Below are positions 16,584 through 25,934 of a stretch of DNA of 64,000 nt, piece after piece (position 1 is the first letter of the stretch; each line of letters starts with the position of its first letter). Both the position numbers and the translations under genes were made by a program. The notes below the pieces were generated by a model. That model saw only the letters and a list, made by a program, of their open reading frames with translations, searched no databases and was not told the DNA's origin. Source of the stretch: Kistimonas scapharcae (GTDB lineage: Bacteria > Pseudomonadota > Gammaproteobacteria > Pseudomonadales > Endozoicomonadaceae); NCBI RefSeq assembly GCF_039540975.1, contig NZ_BAABFL010000478.1, forward strand, positions 9,356 through 73,355, written 5' to 3'.

Positions 16584-19500
16584 CTACTCGGCGCCGTCCG
16601 TTTTTTGCTGCAACCAGAGCTTCAACATGGCCACCATCTTTTCCATATCAATCGGCTTGGTCATATAGTCATTGGCGCCGGCTTCAATACACTTCGCCCG
16701 GTCATCGGACATCGCCTTCGCCGTCAGTGCAATCACCGGCAGGTTCTTGAAGCGGGGATGAGCCCTGATCCGGCGGGTGGCTTCATACCCATCCATCACC
16801 GGCATCATGATATCCATCAATACCAGTTCTACATCCGGTTCTTTTTCCAGTTGCTGTAGCGCCAGCTCACCATTGTCAGCCAGCACTATTTCCAGATGGT
16901 ATTTCTGCAGGGCCTTGGACAGGGCGAAAGTATTACGCAGATCATCATCCACCAGCAGTATCTTGCGGCCTTTCAGGGCACTGTCATCAACCGCTGCCGG
17001 CTTCGCCACCGGTTTTTTGGGTTTCCCGGGCTGAATACTGTGCAGGAAGAGATTGACCTCATCGACCAGGCGATCTTCAGAATGCTCGCCTTTCATAACC
17101 ATGGTACCGGCGAACTCTGCCAGCTCCCGGTGTTCTTCACGATCAATTTCCCGCGATGTATTGATAATGACCTGGGGCATGCTTTCCCCCAGCTGATCAT
17201 GCAATTCATGCAGCAATGCCGTGCCATCTTCATCCGGAAGATCAATATCAATGACAAGGCAGTGGTACTGTGTTTTTTTCAGTGCTTCTCTCAAGTCATG
17301 GCCATTGACCACCACATCAGTTTCAATATCCCGACTTTCCAGCATGGCAATGGTTTTTTCACGACTCTCTTCATCAGCATCTATGATCAGGACTTTTTGT
17401 ATTTCATGCGCGCGCTTCTTCTCCAGCTTGCCAAAGAGGTTATGCAGCTGCTCTTCAGAAACGGGTTTCTTTAATAGTGCCGTCGCGCCTTTGCGTAATA
17501 GAGAACTATCCAGTTCACGCCCTGAAATGATATGAACGGGCATGTTGTGATTCCCGGTTTGCTGTTTCAGCAGCTCAAGAACGTGTTCACCCTCCATATC
17601 AGGCAAACCAAGATCCAGAATGACCGCCTGGGGATGCACTTTCTGGGCAATCTCAAGCGCATCTTTGCCTGAATGCGCGGTCATGCATTCATAGCCTGAG
17701 CTCTCGGCGACTTTTTTCAGTACAGCCGCAAATGTCTTGTCGTCTTCCACAATCAGCAAAGGCCGGTCAGAACCGTCTGGCTTCATTTCAACCGGTTGGG
17801 CACTGGCTGTTTTCTCTGTTGAAACCGTTGCGATGGCTGGCGAGTCATTCGACTCAGGCAACGCTATCATGTCCTCATCCCTATCAACGTCGGAAGTCTC
17901 ATCGTCCGCTGCCTGTCTAGGCATATCCGCCAGATATAGCGTGAAGGTCGCCCCCTTGCCGGCCTCACTGGTGATTTGCATCTCACCGCCCAGCAATACG
18001 GACATTTCACGGGAGATAGAAAGACCCAGTCCGGTTCCGCCATATTTCCGGCTCGTAGACCCATCCGCCTGCTGGAACGCTTCAAATATCGCGGCCTGTT
18101 TCTCTGGCGGGATACCGATACCGGTATCTTTCACAGCAAAGCCAATCACATATTGACTGTTCTGGAGGTTTTCACTGGTAAACTGAACGTCATCCCCTGG
18201 TTTAAAAATCCGCAACGTGACACTACCTTCTTCCGTGAACTTGATTGCGTTGGACAACAGATTCTTAAGGACCTGCATTAAACGCTGGCCATCCGAATGG
18301 ATATAGTCCGGCAGGCCGGGGTCACAGGTCACGATATAATCAAGTCCCTTGTTTTCAGCGACAGCACTGAACTGATCCCGCATCTGACGCTCAACCGATT
18401 CCAGCAACACATCTTCCAGATTCAGGATCAGCTTACCGGCTTCAACCTTGGAGAGATCGAGAATATCATTAATCAGGTTGAGCAGATCATGGCCCACCTT
18501 ATCAATAACCTGCGCCGATTCCACCTCATCCTCAGACAGGTTGCCCTCATCGTTGTCCGCCAGCATCCTGGCCAGAATCAGCATGCTATTGAGGGGCGTT
18601 CTCAGCTCATGGGACATGTTGGCGAGAAACTCTGACTTATAGCGGCTTGCTTCCTCCAGCTCTTTCGCCTTGGTTTCCAGACTGAGACGTGACTCTTCAA
18701 TTTCCGCATTCTTGATTTCAATCTCGGCTTTTTGCCGGAACAGGGATTCCGTCTTTTCCTCCAGCTCCGTATTGGCCCGCTGCAGCTCCTCACTCTGACT
18801 TTTCAACTCTTCTTCAGACTCCCTGAGGATCCGGGTCTGATGTTCCAGTTCCTGGTTCGCCGTGCGTAAATCATCCTGTTGCTTGGTCAGCGCCTCAGTC
18901 TGGCGTGTGGTTTGCTCCAGCAGCTCCTGAACCCGCTCCCGCGCCTGTACACGGTTCAAAACAATGGCAATGCTTTCCAGCGACGCATCAATAAACTGCT
19001 GGGCACGATCATCAATATTGCCCAGCAGCCCAAACTCCAATACGCCTTTCACATTGTCATCGAACACTATCGGGATAACCAATACGCGGTCAGGTTGGCT
19101 GGAGCCCAAACCTGAGGCAATAGGGAAATAGTCATCCGGCACATTGACATACATTGTCTGCCGGTCTTCGGCCGCCTGCCCCGGCAATCCCTCCCCGATG
19201 ACAAAGGACACTGGATGTGCACTGGACATGGTGTAAGCATAACTGCCCATCATCACCAGTCGGTTTCGTTCCGTCAGCACGTACATGGCGCCCACCTGAA
19301 AGCGCAGGTAACGGCACATGAAACTCAAGGTATTCTGGCAGAGCTCGGTAATTGACAGTTCACCCCGTAACGCCTCGTTCAAGCCGGTGATTCCACTCTG
19401 CAGCCAGTTCCTGGCTTCATTTTCAGCGCTGACCCGTCGCAGCTGCTCGGTCATAATGCTGAAACTTCGACTCAACTGCCCAATTTCATTCTGCTGATCA

Positions 19501-20780
19501 ATCACTTCCCCTTTAACGTACTCCCCCGAGGCAACACGGTTTACCCAGCCATTGATCCTGACCAGCGGCTGCGCAATCCGGCGCGTCGATATCATGGAAA
19601 TCAGGAGCACAACAAGGCTGGTAATCACCAACACTGTAAAAAACTGGTTCCTGAACCGGGTGACAGGCATTAACGCATCATCCAGGTTCACTTCGGTCAA
19701 CAGAACCATGGGGGTTCCCATGATCTCCATATGCCGGTAAACCCCGAGCACCATATCGCCTCGGTAGTTACTGTATGTCTTGATATGGGCTATGGGTGTG
19801 CCATCATTCATATCTTCCAGAATGTCATCATCACTCTCATGGTCGTGCTCATCATCATTCATGACCGCATGATTGTGTTTCTCTCCATGCTCATCCCGGC
19901 GGCTCCTGTACTCGGTAAGATGCTCGAGCGATTCCGTATATTCGCCACTAACAGGGTCAATATGATTCAGCCAGTCCACCACAGCGGCTGTATTAATTCG
20001 CTGCCCATAGAACAGACCTTCCTCTTCCGCCCAGAAGCGAACCTTCCCATCCACGCCTACAATGTACGATGATACATGGTCACCGGTATCCACTCCCTGG
20101 TGGAGTAGCAGTTTGAGATCATCTTGAGACCGCGTTTGCACCGCAATCGTACCGGCGACTTCCCGCTCTTCATTGATCAGTGGCATGACAAAAAAGCTGA
20201 CGACTTCGCCGCCTAACGGCTCATAAGGTTCCAGATCGGAATAATGCGGCTCACCGGATTCCAGCACCTGTTTGACGCTAGTGCTCAACCGGGTATCGGA
20301 CAGGACACCATCAAACAGGTTTTCACCCAGATCCCGGTATTTATGAATGGTATAGAGAACGTTGCCTTTCTCATCAATCAACAGAATATCGGAGTATTTG
20401 AAGAAATAGAGGAAATCCACAAATTCACGGGCATGCCAGTCCACGACTTCCTGGTACTGGATACCGGCAAGGTACTCCCTCAGGGGAAGATCGGAGATTT
20501 CCCAGCTGCTTTTCAGATCCAGAAGGAAGTCCGTTGCCTGTCCCGCCCGAAAGAACAGGTTGGTAATGACGCTGTCATGGTAATTATTGATTTGCCGGGA
20601 CAGGAGCAGGTTCACATGGGCGAGTTCATCATGCTTGTTACGGATGATACTGTTGCTGGCATTGTTGTATTCGATCAGCCCCACGATCGTCAGCGGTAAC
20701 AAGGACAAACCGATAAACCAGGCCAGCAATGTACGTCCCAGCCCTTTGCGGTAGGTGTTCCAGTCATCCTTGCGCTTCAT
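16584..20780 (-). CDS. Hybrid sensor histidine kinase with three receivers
   Basis: 1398 residues. Membrane helix (about 16-36); a periplasmic sensor resembling a double Cache domain (37-380) carrying a His/Asp/Glu-rich loop at 296-327; second helix (381-398); HAMP (400-450); GAF (about 460-610); a long coiled coil (about 610-715); HisKA with NMSHELRTPLN (His724); HATPase with N-box NLLSNAIKF, DTGIGIP and GGTGLGLSI; then three receivers with Asp1056, Asp1178 and Asp1323. The layout (HAMP-GAF-long coiled coil-kinase-multiple REC) is common in gammaproteobacteria next to cheR/cheB-like genes. The coiled coil offers glutamate-rich segments that CheR/CheB-type enzymes could modify, as seen in chemoreceptors; this is inference. 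It probably heads the four-gene operon and phosphorylates the REC-GGDEF protein. Confidence 0.92.
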   Translation of the reverse strand: MKRKDDWNTYRKGLGRTLLAWFIGLSLLPLTIVGLIEYNNASNSIIRNKHDELAHVNLLLSRQINNYHDSVITNLFFRAGQATDFLLDLKSSWEISDLPLREYLAGIQYQEVVDWHAREFVDFLYFFKYSDILLIDEKGNVLYTIHKYRDLGENLFDGVLSDTRLSTSVKQVLESGEPHYSDLEPYEPLGGEVVSFFVMPLINEEREVAGTIAVQTRSQDDLKLLLHQGVDTGDHVSSYIVGVDGKVRFWAEEEGLFYGQRINTAAVVDWLNHIDPVSGEYTESLEHLTEYRSRRDEHGEKHNHAVMNDDEHDHESDDDILEDMNDGTPIAHIKTYSNYRGDMVLGVYRHMEIMGTPMVLLTEVNLDDALMPVTRFRNQFFTVLVITSLVVLLISMISTRRIAQPLVRINGWVNRVASGEYVKGEVIDQQNEIGQLSRSFSIMTEQLRRVSAENEARNWLQSGITGLNEALRGELSITELCQNTLSFMCRYLRFQVGAMYVLTERNRLVMMGSYAYTMSSAHPVSFVIGEGLPGQAAEDRQTMYVNVPDDYFPIASGLGSSQPDRVLVIPIVFDDNVKGVLEFGLLGNIDDRAQQFIDASLESIAIVLNRVQARERVQELLEQTTRQTEALTKQQDDLRTANQELEHQTRILRESEEELKSQSEELQRANTELEEKTESLFRQKAEIEIKNAEIEESRLSLETKAKELEEASRYKSEFLANMSHELRTPLNSMLILARMLADNDEGNLSEDEVESAQVIDKVGHDLLNLINDILDLSKVEAGKLILNLEDVLLESVERQMRDQFSAVAENKGLDYIVTCDPGLPDYIHSDGQRLMQVLKNLLSNAIKFTEEGSVTLRIFKPGDDVQFTSENLQNSQYVIGFAVKDTGIGIPPEKQAAIFEAFQQADGSTSRKYGGTGLGLSISREMSVLLGGEMQITSEAGKGATFTLYLADMPRQAADDETSDVDRDEDMIALPESNDSPAIATVSTEKTASAQPVEMKPDGSDRPLLIVEDDKTFAAVLKKVAESSGYECMTAHSGKDALEIAQKVHPQAVILDLGLPDMEGEHVLELLKQQTGNHNMPVHIISGRELDSSLLRKGATALLKKPVSEEQLHNLFGKLEKKRAHEIQKVLIIDADEESREKTIAMLESRDIETDVVVNGHDLREALKKTQYHCLVIDIDLPDEDGTALLHELHDQLGESMPQVIINTSREIDREEHRELAEFAGTMVMKGEHSEDRLVDEVNLFLHSIQPGKPKKPVAKPAAVDDSALKGRKILLVDDDLRNTFALSKALQKYHLEIVLADNGELALQQLEKEPDVELVLMDIMMPVMDGYEATRRIRAHPRFKNLPVIALTAKAMSDDRAKCIEAGANDYMTKPIDMEKMVAMLKLWLQQKTDGAE

Positions 20781-21327
20781 ACTCGGTTTCCAGAAAGCCT
20801 TTTTCTACGGATTAATAGCCTTCTCTGGTTATCGGCATGGAAGCACCTGTCTACAGCCTGCAGTGATAGCGCGTTCTTACCCTGTCTGATTCATGCGCTT
20901 TGTCAAAAATCCTGCGGTTTATGCCTGTTTTGAGACAACTGAAACCACAAATATCTATTTCTGGACTTGCCAGCCTTCCCGACAAACCGATATATTGCTG
21001 CCAAGCCCTTAAATAACAATAAAAAAGCCCCTTTAGATAAGGATTTTCCAACCGGGTGCAACCTTAAGTCTGTCGAACAAAGGCAGGCGGCCGCTGCCTG
21101 CAGCGCAAAAGGATGCCGGTATTGATAGTCTTGACTGGGGGGACAGTTGCCCATCGGCAGTGATCCACACCTGAATCGCTGTAGTGCCAGAATCATGGCG
21201 CTCCTGCAGTACTCCCACCCCAAGAACCGGATCAGTGAACACTGATCTCACCGGCCCCTTTTCGTCAAATTCAGGCAGAGAAGAACGTAAAAACATTAAC
21301 AACGATAACGGGTTAAGGCGATACAGA
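20781..21327. other. Long non-coding region upstream of oppA
   Basis: About 550 bases between divergent genes (hybrid kinase and oppA) without a convincing coding frame. It should hold promoters for both operons. An AT-rich stretch lies at about 20985-21040, with TTAAATAACAATAAAAAAG around 21007-21026. I find no FNR-type palindrome, tRNA or clean terminator. A regulatory RNA or long oppA leader is possible, since oppA is a known target of the sRNA GcvB in enteric bacteria, but I cannot identify either. Confidence 0.5.
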
Positions 21328-22971
21328 ATGAAAAAGACGCTACTAACAAGCCTGATTCTGGCCACTTCGGCGACGCTGGCGGCTCTGCCGCTGACCGCTG
21401 CCCAGGCCGCTGAAGTGCCTGCCGGTGTCAAGCTGGCCAAGGTGCAGGAACTGGTTCGGGGGAATGGTGCGGAACCGGCATCGCTGGATCCGCAGAAGAT
21501 TGAAGGCTCTCCGGGCTCCCGTATTGCCAAGGATCTTTTTGAGGGGCTCGTGTCTCAGGATGCCAATGGCAATATCATCCCGGCGGTTGCCGAGTCCTGG
21601 GAAGCATCACCGGATAACAAGGTCTTTACCTTCAAGCTCCGTAAAGACGCCCGCTGGTCTAATGGTGAACCCGTCACTGCCCATGATTTTGTCTATGGTT
21701 TCCAGCGTGCCGTGGATCCCAAGCTGGCGTCACCTTACGCTTGGTACATGCAGATTCCCGGTATTGTGAACGCGGACGCCATTATCGATGGCAAGAAAGC
21801 GCCTGATTCATTGGGTGTTGCCGCACTGGACGACCATACCTTCCAGGTCACTCTGAATAAGCCAATTCCGTTCTTCGTCAAACTGCTGGCACACCAGACC
21901 ACCTTCCCGGCACCGCACAAGACCATCGAGAAATACGGTGAAACCTGGACCAAGCCCGGCCATATGGTGTCTAACGGCGCTTACACCCTGAAATCCTGGA
22001 TCGTCAATGAACGTATTGTGCTGGAGCGTAATACCCAGTACTGGAACAACGCCAAGACCGTTATCGACAAGGTTTCCTACCTGCCTATTGAATCCGAGAA
22101 CGCCGAACTTAGCCGCTATCGTGCCGGCGAAGTCGAAATGACCAATGGCAGCACCCCGATTCCACTGGAACACTTCAAGAAGCTCCAGAAGGAAATTCCG
22201 GATGAAATCCGCGTTAGCCCACAGATCGGTACTTACTACTACGAGTTCAACAACCGTCGTGCGCCGTTCAGTGATGCCCGGGTCAGAAAAGCCCTTTCCT
22301 ACACCATCAACCGTGAAGCCATCGCCAACTTTGTCGTCGGTCAGGGTGAAAAGCCCACTTACAGCTTCACGCCGGATAACGTCAACAGTTTCGTCAAACC
22401 TGATCTGAACTGGGAAAACCTCAGCTATGACCAGCGTGTCGAGGCAGCCCGAAAGCTGCTGAGCGAAGCCGGCTACGACAAATCCAATCCGCTGGAAGTG
22501 ACAATGCTCTACAACACCAGCGATGCCCACAAGAAAGTTGCCATTGCCATCGCCCAGATGTGGAAAAAGGCTCTTGGCGTCAAAGTCACCCTGGAAAACC
22601 AGGAATGGAAAACCTTCCTCGATACCCGTCGCGAAGGCAGGTTTGATGTTTCCCGCGCCGGCTGGATCGGTGACTACAATGAAGCCTCAACCATGCTCAG
22701 CCTGCTGATGACAGAAAACGGCAACAACTATGCCCGCTGGAGCAACACCGAGTATGACAACCTGCTGAACAAGGCCATGACGGTTGCTGACGAGAGCCAG
22801 CGTGCTGAACTCTACCAGCTGGCCGAACAGCTGATTGCCGAGGAAATGCCGGTAGCGCCGGTTTACCAGTATGTCACGGGCCGCCTGGTGAAAAGCTACG
22901 TTGGTGGCTACCCCATGAATAACCCGGAAGACAATGTACTGGCCAAAGATCTTTACATCATGGCCCACTGA
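21328..22971 (+). CDS. oppA: Periplasmic oligopeptide-binding protein
   Basis: 547 residues, substrate-binding subunit of the oligopeptide ABC importer. Start ATG after TAAGG gives MKKTLLTSLILATSATLAALPLTAAQA, a signal peptide. The mature protein has the family pattern EPASLDPQKIEG, RIAKDLFEGLVSQD, KLRKDARWSNGEPVTAHDFVY and VRKALSYTINREAI, typical of OppA/SBP_bac_5 proteins (E. coli OppA is 543 residues). First gene of oppABCDF, separated from oppB by 108 bases containing a hairpin, which would allow more OppA than membrane subunits. Confidence 0.93.
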   Translation: MKKTLLTSLILATSATLAALPLTAAQAAEVPAGVKLAKVQELVRGNGAEPASLDPQKIEGSPGSRIAKDLFEGLVSQDANGNIIPAVAESWEASPDNKVFTFKLRKDARWSNGEPVTAHDFVYGFQRAVDPKLASPYAWYMQIPGIVNADAIIDGKKAPDSLGVAALDDHTFQVTLNKPIPFFVKLLAHQTTFPAPHKTIEKYGETWTKPGHMVSNGAYTLKSWIVNERIVLERNTQYWNNAKTVIDKVSYLPIESENAELSRYRAGEVEMTNGSTPIPLEHFKKLQKEIPDEIRVSPQIGTYYYEFNNRRAPFSDARVRKALSYTINREAIANFVVGQGEKPTYSFTPDNVNSFVKPDLNWENLSYDQRVEAARKLLSEAGYDKSNPLEVTMLYNTSDAHKKVAIAIAQMWKKALGVKVTLENQEWKTFLDTRREGRFDVSRAGWIGDYNEASTMLSLLMTENGNNYARWSNTEYDNLLNKAMTVADESQRAELYQLAEQLIAEEMPVAPVYQYVTGRLVKSYVGGYPMNNPEDNVLAKDLYIMAH

Positions 22972-22995
22972 CCCCTGACACACTCTGCACAGCTC

Positions 22996-23018
22996 CCCCT
23001 TCCCTGGCCGGGAAGGGG
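22996..23018 (+). other. Hairpin between oppA and oppB
   Basis: Nine-base-pair GC-rich stem CCCCTTCCC/GGGAAGGGG with loop TGGCC. No T-run follows, so it more likely protects the oppA 3' end from exonucleases or partly attenuates transcription into oppBCDF than fully terminates it. Differential expression of the binding protein is usual in opp operons. Confidence 0.65.
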
Positions 23019-23079
23019 CCTGACTCCCCAATCGGTCTGTCATGGATACGGGGCATGTGCTGCCTGACAAGGTCACTGT

Positions 23080-24003
23080 ATGCTGAAATTCATCATCAAG
23101 CGTCTGGCGATTGCCATACCGACGTTACTGGTACTGATCACCATTTCATTCTTCCTGATGCAAATGGCGCCCGGTAGCCCGTTCACCGGGGAGCGCGCCC
23201 TGCCGCCGGAGATCCTTAAAAATATCGAGGCCAAGTACCACCTCGACAAACCCCTCTACCAGCAATATTTCTACTACCTGCGGGATCTTGCCCACGGCGA
23301 TCTCGGCCCTTCCTTTAAATACAAGGATTACACGGTCAACGAGCTGGTCGCACAGAGTTTCCCGGTATCCCTGAAAATCGGGGTTGCAGCCTTTATCGTG
23401 ACGGTACTGGTCGGTGTTGGCGCCGGAACACTCGCGGCACTCAAACAAAACAGCTGGCTGGATTACCTGGTCATGTCGCTGGCAATGACGGGCGTTGTGC
23501 TGCCCTCATTCGTGATAGCGCCACTGCTGGTGCTGGTGTTTGCGGTCACACTCCACTGGTTACCTGCCGGCGGCTGGCATGATGGCAGCTGGCAATACAT
23601 GGTGCTGCCGGTAACGGCCATGGCGATTCTCTATATTGCCGCCATCGCCCGGATTCAGCGCAGTAGCCTGATCGAAGTACTGAACAGTAACTTCATCCGG
23701 ACCGCCAAAGCCAAGGGGCTGCCCTTTCATCACATCATCCTGCGACACGCCCTGCGTCCGTCGCTGCTGCCAGTGGTGTCGTATATGGGGCCGGCGTTTG
23801 TCGGGATTATCACAGGTTCCGTGGTTATTGAGACGGTGTTTGGTCTCCCCGGTGTCGGCCAGCACTTTGTCAACGGTGCACTCAACAGGGATTACTCCCT
23901 GGTACTCGGACTAACCATCATCATCGGCGCACTGACCATCCTGTTCACAGCGATTGTCGATATTCTCTACGCCGTGATTGATCCCAAGATACGCTATGAG
24001 TGA
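23080..24003 (+). CDS. oppB: Oligopeptide ABC transporter permease
   Basis: 307 residues with about six membrane helices, N-terminal helix MLKFIIKRLAIAIPTLLVLI, and the cytoplasmic EAA-like loop (FIRTAKAKGLPFHHIILRHALRP in parts) that docks onto the ATPases. It ends VDILYAVIDPKIRYE, the characteristic OppB/DppB ending. Partner of OppC in forming the inner-membrane channel. Confidence 0.95.
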   Translation: MLKFIIKRLAIAIPTLLVLITISFFLMQMAPGSPFTGERALPPEILKNIEAKYHLDKPLYQQYFYYLRDLAHGDLGPSFKYKDYTVNELVAQSFPVSLKIGVAAFIVTVLVGVGAGTLAALKQNSWLDYLVMSLAMTGVVLPSFVIAPLLVLVFAVTLHWLPAGGWHDGSWQYMVLPVTAMAILYIAAIARIQRSSLIEVLNSNFIRTAKAKGLPFHHIILRHALRPSLLPVVSYMGPAFVGIITGSVVIETVFGLPGVGQHFVNGALNRDYSLVLGLTIIIGALTILFTAIVDILYAVIDPKIRYE

Positions 24004-24009
24004 TTGCTG

Positions 24010-24948
24010 ATGTCGTTAATGAATAACAAGTCCGATCCCATACTCAATACCGGCGCCATGGAAGCATTGGCGGACAAACTCTCTCCTTCGATCGAAATCG
24101 AAGGCCGCAGTCTCTGGGCGGATGCCCGGGCTCGATTCCTGCGAAACCGGGCTGCCATTGCCAGTCTGGTGATTCTTGCCCTGATCGGCCTGCTGGTGAT
24201 CTTCGGCCCCATGCTCAGTCCATACAGTTACGACGAAATTGACTGGGCCAATATGTCAGTTCCCCCTGCTCTGGATAACAGTCATTGGTTCGGTACTGAC
24301 AGTCTGGGGCGTGACCTGTTCGTCCGCACCCTGATGGGCGGCAGAATCTCCTTCATGGTCGGTATCATGGGCGCGCTGGTTGCGGTGCTGATTGGTACGC
24401 TGTATGGCGCCATCGCCGGTTTCAGTGGCGGCAGGACGGACAGCATCATGATGCGAATCCTGGAAATTCTTCAGTCTTTCCCGTTCATGTTCCTGGTCAT
24501 CCTGATGGTGACGTTCTTCGGTCGTTCCATCCTGCTGATTTTCATCGCCATCGGTGCGGTATCCTGGCTGGATATGGCACGGATCGTTCGCGGCCAGACC
24601 CTGAGTCTGAAAAACAAGGAATTTATTGAAGCCGCGAGAGTCTGTGGAACCCCCACCCATCGTATGATCCTGCAGCATATCGTGCCCAATGTTCTGGGTA
24701 TTGTGGTGGTGTATGCATCTTTGCTGGTACCGGGCATGATTCTGTTTGAATCCTTCCTCAGTTTCCTGGGACTCGGCGTTCAGGAACCCATGACCAGCTG
24801 GGGAGCCTTGGTCAACGAAGGTGCCCAGGCCATGGAAGTTGCCGCCTGGCAGCTGGCGTTTCCTGTCGCCTTCCTGGTGATAACCCTGTTCTGTTTCAAT
24901 TTCGTGGGTGACGGTCTGCGCGACGCCCTGGATCCCAAAGACCGTTGA
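24010..24948 (+). CDS. oppC: Oligopeptide ABC transporter permease
   Basis: 312 residues, second permease. The ATG giving MSLMNNKSD is six bases after the oppB stop; a TTG at the start of that gap and a later ATG are alternatives. The N-terminus IEGRSLWADARARFLRNRAA precedes the first helix, and the EAA loop is FIEAARVCGTPTHRMI. The end FNFVGDGLRDALDPKDR is identical in pattern to E. coli OppC. The conserved segment SFPFMFLVILMVTFFG lies in the middle. Confidence 0.95.
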   Translation: MSLMNNKSDPILNTGAMEALADKLSPSIEIEGRSLWADARARFLRNRAAIASLVILALIGLLVIFGPMLSPYSYDEIDWANMSVPPALDNSHWFGTDSLGRDLFVRTLMGGRISFMVGIMGALVAVLIGTLYGAIAGFSGGRTDSIMMRILEILQSFPFMFLVILMVTFFGRSILLIFIAIGAVSWLDMARIVRGQTLSLKNKEFIEAARVCGTPTHRMILQHIVPNVLGIVVVYASLLVPGMILFESFLSFLGLGVQEPMTSWGALVNEGAQAMEVAAWQLAFPVAFLVITLFCFNFVGDGLRDALDPKDR

Positions 24949-24959
24949 TGGAGTACCCG

Positions 24960-25934
24960 ATGAGTTTGCTGGATGTCACAGATCTGCGAGTCCACTTTTC
25001 AACCCCGGACGGGGAAGTGACTGCGGTTAACAATCTGAACTTTTCTCTCAAAGCGGGTGAAACCCTGGGGATTGTCGGTGAGTCAGGTTCAGGCAAGAGC
25101 CAGACGGCTTTTGCCATCATGGGACTGCTGGCCAAAAACGGTCGGACAATGGGCTCCGCCAAATTTGAAGGCGAGGAAATCCTGAATCTGCCGGAGAAAG
25201 TACTCAACAAAATCCGGGGCGAGAAAATTGCCATGATTTTCCAGGATCCCATGACCTCCCTGAACCCTTACATGAAGGTCGGCAAGCAGCTGATGGAAGT
25301 CCTGATGCTGCACAAAGGCATGAGCAAAGACGCTGCGTTTGCTGAATCCGTCAGAATGCTGGACGCGGTCAAAATGCCTGAAGCCCGCAAACGGATGGCG
25401 ATGTACCCCCATGAGTTTTCGGGGGGTATGCGACAGCGGGTCATGATTGCCATGGCATTGCTGTGCCAACCCAAACTCCTGATTGCCGATGAGCCGACAA
25501 CCGCATTGGACGTCACGGTACAGGCACAGATCATGGCGCTGCTCAACGAGCTGAAGCAAGACTTCAATACGGCCATCATCATGATCACCCATGACCTGGG
25601 CGTGGTCGCAGGTATCTGTGACAAAGTACTGGTCATGTATGCCGGCCGTACCATGGAGTATGGCTCCACCCGGGATATTTTCTATACCCCCGAGCACCCG
25701 TACACGATTGGTCTATTGGAATCCATTCCCCGCATTGACAGCAGCGATACCACACTACCTACCATCCCCGGCAACCCTCCTAACCTGCTCAGACTACCCG
25801 AAGGGTGTCCATTCCAGGATCGCTGCCCTCATGTCATGACGGAATGCAGACAAACAACACCTGCACTGGTTACCCACGGCGAACGTCAAAAAGCCTGCTA
25901 CTGGACCCATAATACGACGGAGGATGTCTTATGA
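24960..25934 (+). CDS. oppD: Oligopeptide ABC transporter ATPase
   Basis: 324 residues, starting at the ATG (MSLLDVTDL) with GGAG six bases upstream; an ATG 12 bases earlier overlaps the oppC stop. Walker A GESGSGKSQ, Q-loop FQDPMTSLNP, signature FSGGMRQRV, Walker B LLIADEPTTALD and H-loop ITHDLGVV are complete. The C-terminal oligopeptide-family extension contains the cysteine-rich GCPFQDRCPHVMTEC, which in related Opp/Dpp ATPases holds an iron-sulfur cluster. Confidence 0.95.
   Translation: MSLLDVTDLRVHFSTPDGEVTAVNNLNFSLKAGETLGIVGESGSGKSQTAFAIMGLLAKNGRTMGSAKFEGEEILNLPEKVLNKIRGEKIAMIFQDPMTSLNPYMKVGKQLMEVLMLHKGMSKDAAFAESVRMLDAVKMPEARKRMAMYPHEFSGGMRQRVMIAMALLCQPKLLIADEPTTALDVTVQAQIMALLNELKQDFNTAIIMITHDLGVVAGICDKVLVMYAGRTMEYGSTRDIFYTPEHPYTIGLLESIPRIDSSDTTLPTIPGNPPNLLRLPEGCPFQDRCPHVMTECRQTTPALVTHGERQKACYWTHNTTEDVL

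Noticed and set aside
21808..22530. A 240-codon open frame opposite oppA
   Set aside because: Shadow of the oppA frame; no independent evidence.
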